A stretch of DNA of 64,000 nucleotides from Dactylosporangium vinaceum (GTDB lineage: Bacteria > Actinomycetota > Actinomycetes > Mycobacteriales > Micromonosporaceae), in assembly GCF_019904175.1 (NCBI RefSeq), contig NZ_CP061913.1, positions 11,346,001-11,410,000 of the forward strand, written 5' to 3'. Under the pieces are notes generated by a model, which saw only the letters and a program-made list of their open reading frames with translations, ran no database searches and was not told the DNA's origin. This document shows, in pieces, positions 52,164 to 60,217 of the stretch (position 1 is its first letter; every line of letters begins with the position of its first letter). Both the position numbers and the translations under genes were made by a program.

Positions 52164-53006
52164 TCAGGACAAGGGCAGCGGCGTGGCCTGCGCGGCCGCG
52201 CCGAGCGGCGGCAGGCCATAGGCGTCCTCGATGGTGCGCAGCACCGCGTAGTGGTCCACGCGCTGTGTTCGGTCACCGGGGCGGACGCCCGCACCGAGGA
52301 CCAGGGTCGGGATGTGGTTGCCGTCTGTGCCGTTGTCCTCGTCGAAGGTCAGGATCAGCAGGCTGTTGTGCGACTCGGCCCAATCTGCGTAGGAGCCGAG
52401 TGTCTGCCGCATCCACCGGTCCGCGTCGGCCTTAGGGCAGTTGTGCATGTCGTGGCACAGGTCGGGGACGACGAACGCAACCGTTGGCAGCTGCCCCCAC
52501 CGTGAGGGCAGGTCGCGCAGCGGGCGGTTCAAGTCCGCCGGCACGTCGGCGAAGTCGACCCACGGGTTGTGGCGGCGGACGTATGTACCGGCCGAGCAGC
52601 CGGTGAATCCTGTCGACGGCAGTGCCTCCGCGTACCCGGTGAAGGTCAGGCCGGCGTCGAGGAGCTGGCGGCCCAGGTTCGGCGCGTCGAACGGGTGGCG
52701 GATGCAGGCGTTGTCGGTGACGCCCTGGGTGGAGCCGGAGAACAGCGCGAGATAGTTGGGCTGGCTCGGATGGGTCTCGCCATAGGCGGCGGTGAAGTTC
52801 GCGCCGCGCCGTGCCAGCGCTGTTATGTAGGGCGTCCTGCGGTGCCCGATGACGGCGTCGTACCGCTTGTTCTCCATCACCACCACGACGACGTGATCCG
52901 GCCGCTGCGCCGCGGTCGACGCGGTGGCATTGAGCGGCGCGGACGCGGCGACCGGTGAGGCGAGCAGGGGCGCAGTAGCGGCCACGGCCGCCCAGATCCA
53001 TCGCAT
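52164..53006 (-). CDS. Secreted PF04185-type phosphoesterase (acid-phosphatase-like)
   Basis: 280 aa. Sec signal 'MRWIWAAVAATAPLLASPVAASA' supports the start at 53006. The mature protein has 'VVVVMENKRYDAVIG', 'HPSQPNYLALFSGSTQGVTD', 'RHNPWVDFADVP', 'PDLCHDMHNC' and 'LLILTFDEDNGTDGNHIPTLVLG', a series characteristic of the phosphoesterase superfamily (metal-dependent, alkaline-phosphatase fold). Cys pairs suggest disulphides outside the cell. The dyad at 53008-53022 touches the start codon, leaving no room for a normal SD, so the mRNA may be leaderless. About 50 percent like the second copy at 59253 by eye. Confidence 0.85.
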   Translation of the reverse strand: MRWIWAAVAATAPLLASPVAASAPLNATASTAAQRPDHVVVVVMENKRYDAVIGHRRTPYITALARRGANFTAAYGETHPSQPNYLALFSGSTQGVTDNACIRHPFDAPNLGRQLLDAGLTFTGYAEALPSTGFTGCSAGTYVRRHNPWVDFADVPADLNRPLRDLPSRWGQLPTVAFVVPDLCHDMHNCPKADADRWMRQTLGSYADWAESHNSLLILTFDEDNGTDGNHIPTLVLGAGVRPGDRTQRVDHYAVLRTIEDAYGLPPLGAAAQATPLPLS

Positions 53007-53007
53007 T

Positions 53008-53022
53008 CCTACATGTTGTAGG
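53008..53022. promoter_or_regulatory. CCTACA-N3-TGTAGG dyad, site B (phosphoesterase)
   Basis: CCTACATGTTGTAGG, perfect arms, one base away from the ATG of the leftward phosphoesterase gene and 195 bp before the rightward membrane-protein gene. Confidence 0.7.
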
Positions 53023-53132
53023 ATATGGCGAATTCGCAGGTCGTGGCGCGCCAGCACGTCATCCGATGGGCGACGCATGTGGTCCGGCCGACTGGAAGCT
53101 CCGCCATCAGGTCCTCCACTGCACTCGAAGGG

Positions 53133-53178
53133 TTCAGCGACCTTTCAGGGTAATTCACGTACGTTTCACCCTAATTCT
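53133..53178. promoter_or_regulatory. Array of TTCA direct repeats, PHO-box-like
   Basis: TTCA or TTCT occurs at 53133, 53144, 53154, 53165 and 53175, spaced 11, 10, 11 and 10 bp. Streptomyces PhoP operators are 11-bp direct repeats built on GTTCAC; the last complete unit reads GTTTCACCC. Phosphatase-like genes flank it, which fits phosphate control, but the sequence match is loose. Confidence 0.45.
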
Positions 53179-53216
53179 GGGGATTTGACGTCCTACGACC
53201 GTCGTGAGGAAGAGCT

Positions 53217-54485
53217 GTGTCCATTACCGCTGACAGGCCGGCGAGTACGCGCGGGTGGCAGACCAAGGTGCCTGCGATCACCGCCACCTTCTGGGTCATC
53301 AAGGTGCTGTCCACCACGATCGGGGAGACGTTCGCGGACTACCTCGCCGTGAATGTCGGGCTGGGTCCCGCCGTGACCGACGCGATCATGTTCGTCCTGC
53401 TCGTGGCCGCGCTCGTCGTGCAGCTGCGCACCCGCAGCTACACGCCGTGGATCTACTGGCTCTGCGTGGTGCTGGTCAGCATCGTCGGCACGCAGATCAC
53501 CGACTTCTGCACCGACACACTCGGTGTGCCGCTCGCCGCAAGCACCGCCGCGTTCGCGGTCCTGCTCGCCGTGGTGTTCACGATCTGGTACCGCCAGGAG
53601 CGCACCCTCGCGATCACCTCGATCAACACACCCCGCCGCGAGGGCTTCTACTGGGCGGCGATCCTGACCACCTTCGCGCTGGGCACCGCCGCCGGCGACT
53701 TCGCCACCGAGGCGCTCAACCTCGGCTTCCGCAACGGTGCGCTCATCTTCGGCGGCCTGATTCTGGCCACCTGGATCGCGTCGCGCCTCGGCGTCGGCCA
53801 GGTGCTGACGTTCTGGATCGCCTACGTCCTCACCCGGCCGCTCGGCGCTTCCCTCGGCGACCTGCTGACCCAGGACAAGGACCTCGGCGGCCTCGCCCTG
53901 GGCGCGAGCATCACCAGCGCGCTGTTCCTCGCCGCCATCGTCGTGCTCGTGGCCCGGGAGCAGGTGCTGGTCGGCCGCCACGGGGTCGTGGAGAAGGGAG
54001 CCGGCCCAAGGGGCGGGCGGGGTAAGGATCTGGCATGGGCGAGCGCCATCACGATGGCCGTCGCTGTCGCCGGTTTCGCGTTCAGCCTGGCCCAGGGGTC
54101 GCCGCCGGTTACGGACCCGCAGGCCGACGCCGTCCAGACCGCGGTCACGGCCGGCGGGACGGGCGCCTCCGTCGCAGCGCAGCCGGTACATCCGAAAACC
54201 AAGCTGGGCAATCTCAGCCGATTCGCGGTGATCGTCGCCGACGTGCAGGACAAGATCACCCAGAACGATCTCACGGGCGCCAAGACCCGGGTCAAGGACC
54301 TCGAGGTGGCCTGGGACGACGCCGAGGCGGGGCTCAAACCGCGTGACGCCGGCAAGTGGCACCAGCTCGATGACCAGATCGACGCCGTCCTCACCGCCTT
54401 GCGGGCGTCGAACCCGAGGCAGGCGGACTGCACTGCCGCGGTGAACAGGCTGATGCAGACCCTGAACTCGTTCGACGGCCGTTGA
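53217..54485 (+). CDS. COG4705-like membrane protein with C-terminal soluble domain
   Basis: 422 aa from GTG 53217 (AGGAAGAG SD). About eight hydrophobic helices over residues 15-250 with 'VPAITATFWVIKVLSTTIGETFADYL', 'TEALNLGFRNGALIFGG' and 'FWIAYVLTRPLGASLGDLL', which resemble the uncharacterised COG4705 membrane-anchored family (two internal repeats with T-x-G-E/D-x-x-x-D). After a basic loop 'GPRGGRGKD' and another helix (about 278-295), residues 300-422 are soluble, Ala/Asp-rich and helical, a fusion I do not recognise ('KLGNLSRFAVIVADVQDKITQND'). Function unknown. Overrepresented near phosphatase genes here only. Confidence 0.75.
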   Translation: MSITADRPASTRGWQTKVPAITATFWVIKVLSTTIGETFADYLAVNVGLGPAVTDAIMFVLLVAALVVQLRTRSYTPWIYWLCVVLVSIVGTQITDFCTDTLGVPLAASTAAFAVLLAVVFTIWYRQERTLAITSINTPRREGFYWAAILTTFALGTAAGDFATEALNLGFRNGALIFGGLILATWIASRLGVGQVLTFWIAYVLTRPLGASLGDLLTQDKDLGGLALGASITSALFLAAIVVLVAREQVLVGRHGVVEKGAGPRGGRGKDLAWASAITMAVAVAGFAFSLAQGSPPVTDPQADAVQTAVTAGGTGASVAAQPVHPKTKLGNLSRFAVIVADVQDKITQNDLTGAKTRVKDLEVAWDDAEAGLKPRDAGKWHQLDDQIDAVLTALRASNPRQADCTAAVNRLMQTLNSFDGR

Positions 54486-54491
54486 TGCGGC

Positions 54492-55271
54492 TCAGGTGAC
54501 AGCCGGCCGGTCGAGGTTCCGTCCGGCCTGCAGGGTCGCCGCGGCCAGCAGCGCGAGCGCCGCGCTGACCCACACGCCGCCGGTGACGGCGGTGTGCACC
54601 GCGACGAGCGCGCCCTGCGCGGCGGCCAGAGCCGCACCCGCACCGGCCAGCAGCAACGCACTGCGCAGCCGGCGCTTCGTCGGTACGACACAGCTGGGCA
54701 GGACGCGGGCGACCAGTGTGCAGGTACGCAAGGCGACGTAGGCGAGGGCGCACCAGTAGTAGGCCACCAGGGCAACGTCACCGACCCTGCCCGGATGCTC
54801 GACCGCGCCGCTGTTGGCCAGCATCACCATGCCGAGCATCAGCACGACCGGCAGCGCCATGGTGCGGGCCGTGAGCGCTGCCAGAACCCGGGCCGTATGC
54901 CAGGTCAACGGCGGCAGCGGCGCGGCGATCAGCGCACCGGCGGTGAGCGTTGCCAGGCACAGCAGGGTCAGCTGCGGGGGCGGTGCCGGCTCGGCGGCCC
55001 GCAACAGCAGCGTCGCGGCAGCGGTCACGGCGAAGACGGCAACGGCGAGCACCCGGCGGGTCTGCCCGGCGGCGGTCTCCGGCCAGTCACCCGGGTGCAG
55101 CCAGAGCCGAACCGCACCCACGACCGCGTCGGGCCAGGTGCGTGCTCCCCGCTCGGCAACCTCCCGGCCGATCTCCGCGCCCCACCGCTCGCGCACGGCC
55201 GGCGGATACAACGCCACGATGATTCGCGAGGCGCTCATGCGGTCACCTCCGCTTCGCTCCGGACCGCTCAT
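54492..55271 (-). CDS. Membrane protein coupled to the PadR regulator
   Basis: 259 aa; the ATG at 55271 overlaps the PadR stop by ATGA (a second ATG at 55238 is possible). The N-terminal 60 residues are soluble, with 'ALYPPAVRERWGAEIGREVAERG', a motif often seen at the start of PadR-linked membrane proteins in actinomycetes. Five to six hydrophobic helices follow. Probably the regulated target or a co-sensor of the PadR protein; biochemical role unknown. Confidence 0.65.
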   Translation of the reverse strand: MSGPERSGGDRMSASRIIVALYPPAVRERWGAEIGREVAERGARTWPDAVVGAVRLWLHPGDWPETAAGQTRRVLAVAVFAVTAAATLLLRAAEPAPPPQLTLLCLATLTAGALIAAPLPPLTWHTARVLAALTARTMALPVVLMLGMVMLANSGAVEHPGRVGDVALVAYYWCALAYVALRTCTLVARVLPSCVVPTKRRLRSALLLAGAGAALAAAQGALVAVHTAVTGGVWVSAALALLAAATLQAGRNLDRPAVT

Positions 55272-55576
55272 GCCGGCTCCGCCCCGAGTGCCCGCAGACC
55301 GGCCCGCGCCACCCGGGAGAGCTGCTCGAGCTCGGCCCGCAGCGACTCGCGGCCCGCGTCGGTGATCCGCATGATGCGCTGCCGTTCCTGACCGTCGTCC
55401 TCGGCGACCGGCTCGACGAGGCCGCGGGCCTCCAGCCGGGTCAGCGCCCCGTAGAGGCTGCCAGGGCCCAGCTTGCGGCCCGTGAGCGTCTCGATCGCCG
55501 CATTGATGGCGTACCCGTGGCGCGGCCCGTCCGCCAGGACGGTGAGCACCACCAGCTGCGCGTCGGTGCTGTACAT
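55268..55576 (-). CDS. PadR-family transcriptional regulator
   Basis: 102 aa from ATG 55576, preceded by GGGAGG. The winged helix is 'LVVLTVLADGPRHGYAINAAIETLTGRKLGPGSLYGALTRLEARGLVEPV', the usual PadR core, followed by a short dimerisation helix. Divergent from the membrane-protein/ABC genes; the 82-bp region between holds an inverted repeat and three TACTA repeats, so it likely represses both directions. Confidence 0.9.
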   Translation of the reverse strand: MYSTDAQLVVLTVLADGPRHGYAINAAIETLTGRKLGPGSLYGALTRLEARGLVEPVAEDDGQERQRIMRITDAGRESLRAELEQLSRVARAGLRALGAEPA

Positions 55577-55617
55577 CGGCCTCCCGTTCGACAAGCGGCA
55601 GAATACTCCGCACCGCG

Positions 55618-55652
55618 ATACTACTTGCCTCGTACTACGAGGTGCGTACTAT
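55618..55652. promoter_or_regulatory. PadR-region operator/promoter: three 14-bp-spaced TACTA repeats with palindrome
   Basis: ATACTAC, GTACTAC and GTACTAT start at 55618, 55632 and 55646, exactly 14 bp apart. CCTCGTACTACGAGG (55628-55642) is a perfect 15-bp palindrome. For the rightward gene, TTGCCT (55625) and TACTAT (55647) are spaced 16 bp as -35/-10 boxes, placing the transcript start at or near the ATG 55659. Confidence 0.6.
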
Positions 55653-55658
55653 GGCGCC

Positions 55659-56597
55659 ATGAAGTTCACCGCCGTCCTGGCGGCACTCGCCACGGCCGTC
55701 GCCTTCGAGGCGCAGGCGGTGCTGGCCACCCAGGACAAGACCGTGCGGGCTGTCAGCCCCTGGCAGGACGACCCCTACGACGCGTTCGTATCGTTCGCAC
55801 TGGTCGCCGTGCCGCCGCTGGTGGTGGTCATCGCCGGGCGCCTGCCGTTGTGGCGGGCACCCGGCGGCCCGGACCGGCAGCAGCAGACCGCCCGGGCGGC
55901 CGGCGCGCTGACCGGCCTGGTCGGGCTGACGCTTGCCGCCGAGTGGGCCGCCGTCGGGGCCTGCGCACACAGCGCCGTCTGGAGCGGCCGGACGACCGCA
56001 CTGATCGCCGGGCTGGCCGGGCAGACGATCCTGACGGCGGCCGTGGCCGGCACACTGTGGCTGCGGCGCGCCCCTCGTGGCACCGCCCGTGGCTGGCGCC
56101 ATGACTGGCTCGGCGATGTCGTCCTGCTCGCCGGACGGGTGCCGCTCGCTCGGCGCTGGGCGACGCCGCACGTGGCCGTGTGGGTCCGCGGTCACACCAC
56201 CGGCGTGTTTGCCGCCGCCAGTCTGCTGGCCGGGATCGGCGTCATCGGCGCGCAGGCGCTCGGCGAGGGCTGGACCGATCCGCTACTCATCGGCTGGGCG
56301 GTGACGGTGGTCGCGACGAGCATGTTCGCCTTCAGCGTCGCCACCAACGCCGTCGCCGGCTTCATCACCCGCCCGGCCCGGACCCGCACCGCCCGCACGG
56401 CGGAGGCGGCGGTGCTCGCCGGCAGCGTGGCGCTGTCGTTGATGACCGCGATCCGCGATTCCGTGTGGACCGCGGTCACCGGCCGGCCGGTCGGGTCCGT
56501 GCTCGGCCTCGTCTGCCTCACCGTCGGCGCCGGGCTGGCCGCGTCGGCGCTCACGGCCGCCGTGCTGGTGGCCCGTTCGAACGGAGATACCGGATGA
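55659..56597 (+). CDS. Multi-pass membrane protein of the PadR/ABC locus
   Basis: 312 aa from ATG 55659; no SD is possible because the -10-like TACTAT ends 6 bp upstream, so a leaderless start is likely. Seven or eight hydrophobic segments, with 'WQDDPYDAFVSFALVAVPPLVVV' near the N-terminus and basic cytoplasmic loops. No catalytic motif. It overlaps the ATPase gene by ATGA and is probably an accessory or membrane component of the ABC system. Confidence 0.7.
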   Translation: MKFTAVLAALATAVAFEAQAVLATQDKTVRAVSPWQDDPYDAFVSFALVAVPPLVVVIAGRLPLWRAPGGPDRQQQTARAAGALTGLVGLTLAAEWAAVGACAHSAVWSGRTTALIAGLAGQTILTAAVAGTLWLRRAPRGTARGWRHDWLGDVVLLAGRVPLARRWATPHVAVWVRGHTTGVFAAASLLAGIGVIGAQALGEGWTDPLLIGWAVTVVATSMFAFSVATNAVAGFITRPARTRTARTAEAAVLAGSVALSLMTAIRDSVWTAVTGRPVGSVLGLVCLTVGAGLAASALTAAVLVARSNGDTG

Positions 56598-57505
56598 TCG
56601 AGGTCGCGTCGCTGACGAAACGCTACGGCCGCCGCACGGCCGTCGAGCGGCTCAGCTTCACGGTCCAAGCAGGTCAGGTCTGCGCCCTGCTCGGCCCGAA
56701 CGGCGCCGGCAAGACCTCGACCATGCGGGTCCTCGTCGGGCTGTCCACGCCGAGCGAGGGCCGGGTCAGCGTCCTCGGCGAGCCGGTCGGGCTCGGGGTC
56801 GCGGTGCTGGGCCGCGTCGGCGTGCTCATCGACGGGCCGGCGTTCGTACCGCACCTGAGCGGTCTGGCCAACCTGCGGCTGCTCTGGTCGGCCACCCGGC
56901 GGGCCTGGCCGCCGCCCGCGCTCGACGAGGCCCTCGAGCTCGCCGGTCTCGGCACCGCCCTGCAGGAGAAGGTGAAGCGGTACTCCATGGGCATGAAACA
57001 ACGCCTGATGCTCGCCCAGGCGTTGATGCGCGCGCCCGACCTGCTCGTGCTCGACGAGCCCGCGAACGGCCTCGACCCGGCCGAGGTCCGGGCGCTGCGC
57101 GGGTACCTGGCTCGGTTCGCCGAGCGCGGCGCGGCGGTGCTCATCTCCAGCCACCAACTCGCCGAGGTCCAGCAGGTCGCCACCCACGCGGTGGTCATGG
57201 ACCGCGGCAGACTCGTCGCCGCCGGCCAGCTCGGCACCCTCCTCGGCGCAGCCGACACCCTGCGCTTCGAGGCCGACCCCCTCGACCGCGCCGTCGCCGT
57301 CCTGCGGGCCGTGCCCGGGGTCACCGCCGTCACGGCCCGCGGCGGGTACGCCGAGGTCACCGCGCCGGGCGTGCCGTCCAGCGACCTGGTGCACGCGTTG
57401 GTCACCGCCGGAGTCCGGGTCGGCGCTGTCCACCGGGCTGGCCGGTCCCTGGAAGACGCCTTCCTGGCCATGACCATCACGGGAGAAGCCGATGCTGCGC
57501 GTTGA
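56594..57505 (+). CDS. ABC transporter ATP-binding protein (CcmA-like)
   Basis: 303 aa. Walker A 'GPNGAGKTST', signature 'YSMGMKQRL' (SMGMK in place of LSGGQ, as usual in ABC-2/bacitracin-type exporters), Walker B 'LLVLDEPANGLDP', H-loop 'LISSHQLAE'. The C-terminal 80 residues contain the DUF4162-like 'VLRAVPGVTAVTARGGYAEV'. Such pumps often export antibiotics or lantibiotics for self-protection. Between two membrane-protein genes, overlapping both (4 and 14 bp). Confidence 0.92.
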   Translation: MIEVASLTKRYGRRTAVERLSFTVQAGQVCALLGPNGAGKTSTMRVLVGLSTPSEGRVSVLGEPVGLGVAVLGRVGVLIDGPAFVPHLSGLANLRLLWSATRRAWPPPALDEALELAGLGTALQEKVKRYSMGMKQRLMLAQALMRAPDLLVLDEPANGLDPAEVRALRGYLARFAERGAAVLISSHQLAEVQQVATHAVVMDRGRLVAAGQLGTLLGAADTLRFEADPLDRAVAVLRAVPGVTAVTARGGYAEVTAPGVPSSDLVHALVTAGVRVGAVHRAGRSLEDAFLAMTITGEADAAR

Positions 57506-58322
57506 ACTGCGAACCCAGATCCTGCGGCTGCGGACCCTCATCGCCCTGGGCTGCGTGGCCGCCGTGCCGGTCGCCGCGGGCCTGGCCACCGCCACGTCCG
57601 CCGGTCACCGGTACAACAACCAGGACGGCCTGTTCGGCGCGTCCACCTACTCCGCGCTCAACCACGCCATGGCCAGCCTGCAGTTCACCGGCCCCCTGCT
57701 GCTGCCCATCGTGGTGGCGACGCTGGCCGCCGCCATCGCCTCGGCCGACCGGGACTGGGGCATCCTGCGCTACCTGTACGTCGCCCCGGTCACCCGGACC
57801 CGCCTGCTGATCGGCAAACTGACCGCCGTCACGATCGCCGCCGTCACGGCCGTCGGCGGCAACGTCCTCGCCGGGGTGCTCACCGGGCTCGCCGTCTTCG
57901 GCTGGCACCCGTTCCACATCATCGACGCACCCGACCTGCCCACCGCAGCCGCGCTCGGCCGCGCCCTGGCCGCCACCGCCTACCTCACGCTGTGCATGCT
58001 CAGCATCGCCGCGATCGCCTTCGCGCTCGGCGTGCTCCTGCCACGCGGCGCCGAGGCCGTCGCGATCACCATCGGATTCCTGGTTGCGGCCAGCATCCTC
58101 AACGGCCAGGCCGACCCCGACGGCGGCGTCCTGCACACCATCGCGGTCGCCCTGCCGGTGCACTACTGGCAGAGCTGGCCCCAACTGCTCGAACGAGCCG
58201 GCTCCCCCGACGTGACGTCGCTGCCCAGCATGGCCACCGGGGCGGTGGCCCAAGTCGCCACCATCGCCGTCAGCGTGGCCCTCGCCGTGCTGGTACTGCG
58301 CCACCGCGACCCGGCCGCCTGA
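57492..58322 (+). CDS. ABC-2-type permease
   Basis: 276 aa; begins 'MLRVELRTQILRLRTLIALG', then six helices, with 'SADRDWGILRYLYVAPVTRTRLLIGKL' between helices 2 and 3, the ABC-2 coupling motif region. Overlaps the ATPase gene by 14 bp. Membrane subunit of the PadR-controlled exporter. Confidence 0.85.
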   Translation: MLRVELRTQILRLRTLIALGCVAAVPVAAGLATATSAGHRYNNQDGLFGASTYSALNHAMASLQFTGPLLLPIVVATLAAAIASADRDWGILRYLYVAPVTRTRLLIGKLTAVTIAAVTAVGGNVLAGVLTGLAVFGWHPFHIIDAPDLPTAAALGRALAATAYLTLCMLSIAAIAFALGVLLPRGAEAVAITIGFLVAASILNGQADPDGGVLHTIAVALPVHYWQSWPQLLERAGSPDVTSLPSMATGAVAQVATIAVSVALAVLVLRHRDPAA

Positions 58323-58358
58323 GCGTCCGCCGCCCCGGTCCCCGTTTCCACCCGTTGC

Positions 58359-58373
58359 CCTACACGTTGTAGG
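58359..58373. promoter_or_regulatory. CCTACA-N3-TGTAGG dyad, site C (methyltransferase)
   Basis: CCTACACGTTGTAGG, perfect arms, 31 bp before the TTG start of the methyltransferase gene and 36 bp after the permease stop. Confidence 0.7.
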
Positions 58374-58404
58374 TACAGCACCACCGCAACGATCGGGGAC
58401 CGGC

Positions 58405-59166
58405 TTGGCCAGCAACTACGCGCGGGTGTTCCAGAACACCGACGCGGTCGAGAAGTACGAACACGTCACCTACGCGCCCGGCAGCTACGCCTCCAGCATC
58501 AACGCACGGCAGCGGGCCTATCTGCGGGACCTGGTCCGCCGGGCATTCCCGGCCCGGCCGCCGGTGCAGCACGACTTCGCCTGCGGCACCGGCCGGGCGA
58601 TCCGCAGCCTGCACGGCCTCGTCCGGGCCGCCCACGGCTACGACACCTCCGTTGACATGCTCGCCAAGGCCGCCGAGCTCGGCACCCAGGCGACGCTCCA
58701 CCCGATTCCGGCCGACGGCCCGCCGCCGCTGCCAGCGTCCGCCGAGCAACCGGCCCTGGTCACCATGTTCCGGCTTCTCCTCAACGTCGACCCGGCGGTC
58801 CGCGACCGGGCCCTCACCTTCGCCACGCGCGCGCTACCCGACGCCGACGCCGGGCTGCTGGTACTCGAAAACCACGGCAACGCCCGCTCACTGCGCCATC
58901 TACGAGCCCGCCGGCACCGAGGCAGCCGCTGGTTCGCGGAACTGTCGCATCAGGAACTCGACCGGCTCCTGCACCAGCACGGCTTCGAGATCATCGAGCG
59001 GCGCGGCTTCACGATGCTGACCCAGGGCTGGTACGAACGACGGGGGCTGCGCCCGATCGCCCGCAGCGTCGACGCGGCGGCCCGGCTCCTGCCCGGCACC
59101 GACGACTACGCCGTCAACGTCGTCTACGTCGCTCAACGCATCGCCCAGCTCCGATCGTGGCAATAG
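58405..59166 (+). CDS. Class I SAM-dependent methyltransferase
   Basis: 253 aa. Start taken as TTG 58405; an SD-like GGGGA lies 8 bases upstream. SAM motif I is 'HDFACGTGRAIRSL' (about residues 56-68), acidic end of strand 2 'GYDTSVDMLAKA'. The region 'LLVLENHGNARSLRHLRARR' and 'LLHQHGFEIIERRGFTML' fits a lipid- or small-molecule methyltransferase without a recognised specificity motif. Separated from the permease gene by its own dyad-bearing promoter, so it belongs to the dyad regulon more than to the ABC operon. A lipoprotein phosphoesterase follows 86 bp later in the same direction. Confidence 0.82.
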   Translation: MASNYARVFQNTDAVEKYEHVTYAPGSYASSINARQRAYLRDLVRRAFPARPPVQHDFACGTGRAIRSLHGLVRAAHGYDTSVDMLAKAAELGTQATLHPIPADGPPPLPASAEQPALVTMFRLLLNVDPAVRDRALTFATRALPDADAGLLVLENHGNARSLRHLRARRHRGSRWFAELSHQELDRLLHQHGFEIIERRGFTMLTQGWYERRGLRPIARSVDAAARLLPGTDDYAVNVVYVAQRIAQLRSWQ

Positions 59167-59252
59167 CGGCAGGCGGCGCCCTCTTTCTCGTGGCTGGGCG
59201 GCGCGTCGCCGCTCGCAGCGGCGGGACACCCAGCACAGGTACCCTGAGGACG

Positions 59253-60158
59253 ATGCCGACGGTGGTCAATCTCAAGCCGAGATGGCGACGTCCGGCCGCC
59301 GCCCTGTCCACGCTGCTCTGCCTCGTCGCCGGGTGCAGCCCCGCAGCACCGCCGGCCACGAGGACGCCGACGGTCACGCCGTCCGCCGTCACGCCGCCGG
59401 CCGCGGCGACGCCGGGGCCCGGGCACGTGGTCGTGGCGGTGTTCGAGAACAAGGCCTCCCAGCAGCTGGCCGGCAACCCCGACGCGCCCTACTTCAACGC
59501 GCTCATCGCCGGGTCCGCCGTGTTCGACGACGCGCACGGCGTCGCGCACCCCAGCCAGCCGAACTACCTCGCGCTCTTCTCCGGCTCGACCCACGGCGTG
59601 ACCGACGACCATTGCCCTGTGCGGGCCGGCTCCGCACCCAACCTCGCCCAGCAGCTCCTCACCGCCGGGTACACCTTCACGGGCTTCTCCGAGGACCTGC
59701 CCGCTCCTGGGTACCGCGGCTGCTCCAGCGGCCGGTACGCCGCCAAACACAACCCCTGGGCGGACTTCGACAACATCCCGGCCCAGACCAACCAGCCATA
59801 CACAGCCTGGCCAGCCGATTTCGCCCGGCTGCCGACCGTTGCGTTCGTGATCCCCAACCTCTGCAACGACATGCACGACTGCTCCATCGCCACCGGCGAC
59901 GTCTGGGCCCACCAGCACCTGGAGCCCTACCGTCAGTGGGCGCAGGCCCATGACAGCTGGCTCATCGTGACCTTCGACGAGGACGACGGCGGCTCCGCCA
60001 ACCGCATCCTGACCCTCGTCAGCGGCGCCGGCATCACCCCCGGCCCGCGTACCGGCACCGTGGACCACTACTCCGTCCTGCGCACCATCGAAGACCGGTA
60101 CGAGCTGGAGCCGATCGGCCTGGCCGCCGGCGCCACACCGCTCCCGGGGCTACACTGA
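59253..60158 (+). CDS. Lipoprotein PF04185-type phosphoesterase
   Basis: 301 aa from ATG 59253. Type II signal: basic 'LKPRWRRPAAAL', hydrophobic 'STLLCLVAGC' with lipobox LVAGC, then a Pro/Thr tether to about residue 62. Catalytic-type motifs match the copy at 52164: 'VVVAVFENKASQQL', 'HPSQPNYLALFSGSTHGVTD', 'KHNPWADFDNIP', 'IPNLCNDMHDC' and 'LIVTFDEDDGG'. One copy is free, the other membrane-anchored. An upstream frame to 59157 lacks a signal peptide. Probably co-transcribed with the methyltransferase. Confidence 0.85.
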   Translation: MPTVVNLKPRWRRPAAALSTLLCLVAGCSPAAPPATRTPTVTPSAVTPPAAATPGPGHVVVAVFENKASQQLAGNPDAPYFNALIAGSAVFDDAHGVAHPSQPNYLALFSGSTHGVTDDHCPVRAGSAPNLAQQLLTAGYTFTGFSEDLPAPGYRGCSSGRYAAKHNPWADFDNIPAQTNQPYTAWPADFARLPTVAFVIPNLCNDMHDCSIATGDVWAHQHLEPYRQWAQAHDSWLIVTFDEDDGGSANRILTLVSGAGITPGPRTGTVDHYSVLRTIEDRYELEPIGLAAGATPLPGLH

Positions 60159-60217
60159 CGCCGCACCAACCCCGACGACCTGCCGTTGCCGTGGCGGCCG
60201 AGACCGGCGGGTAGCGG

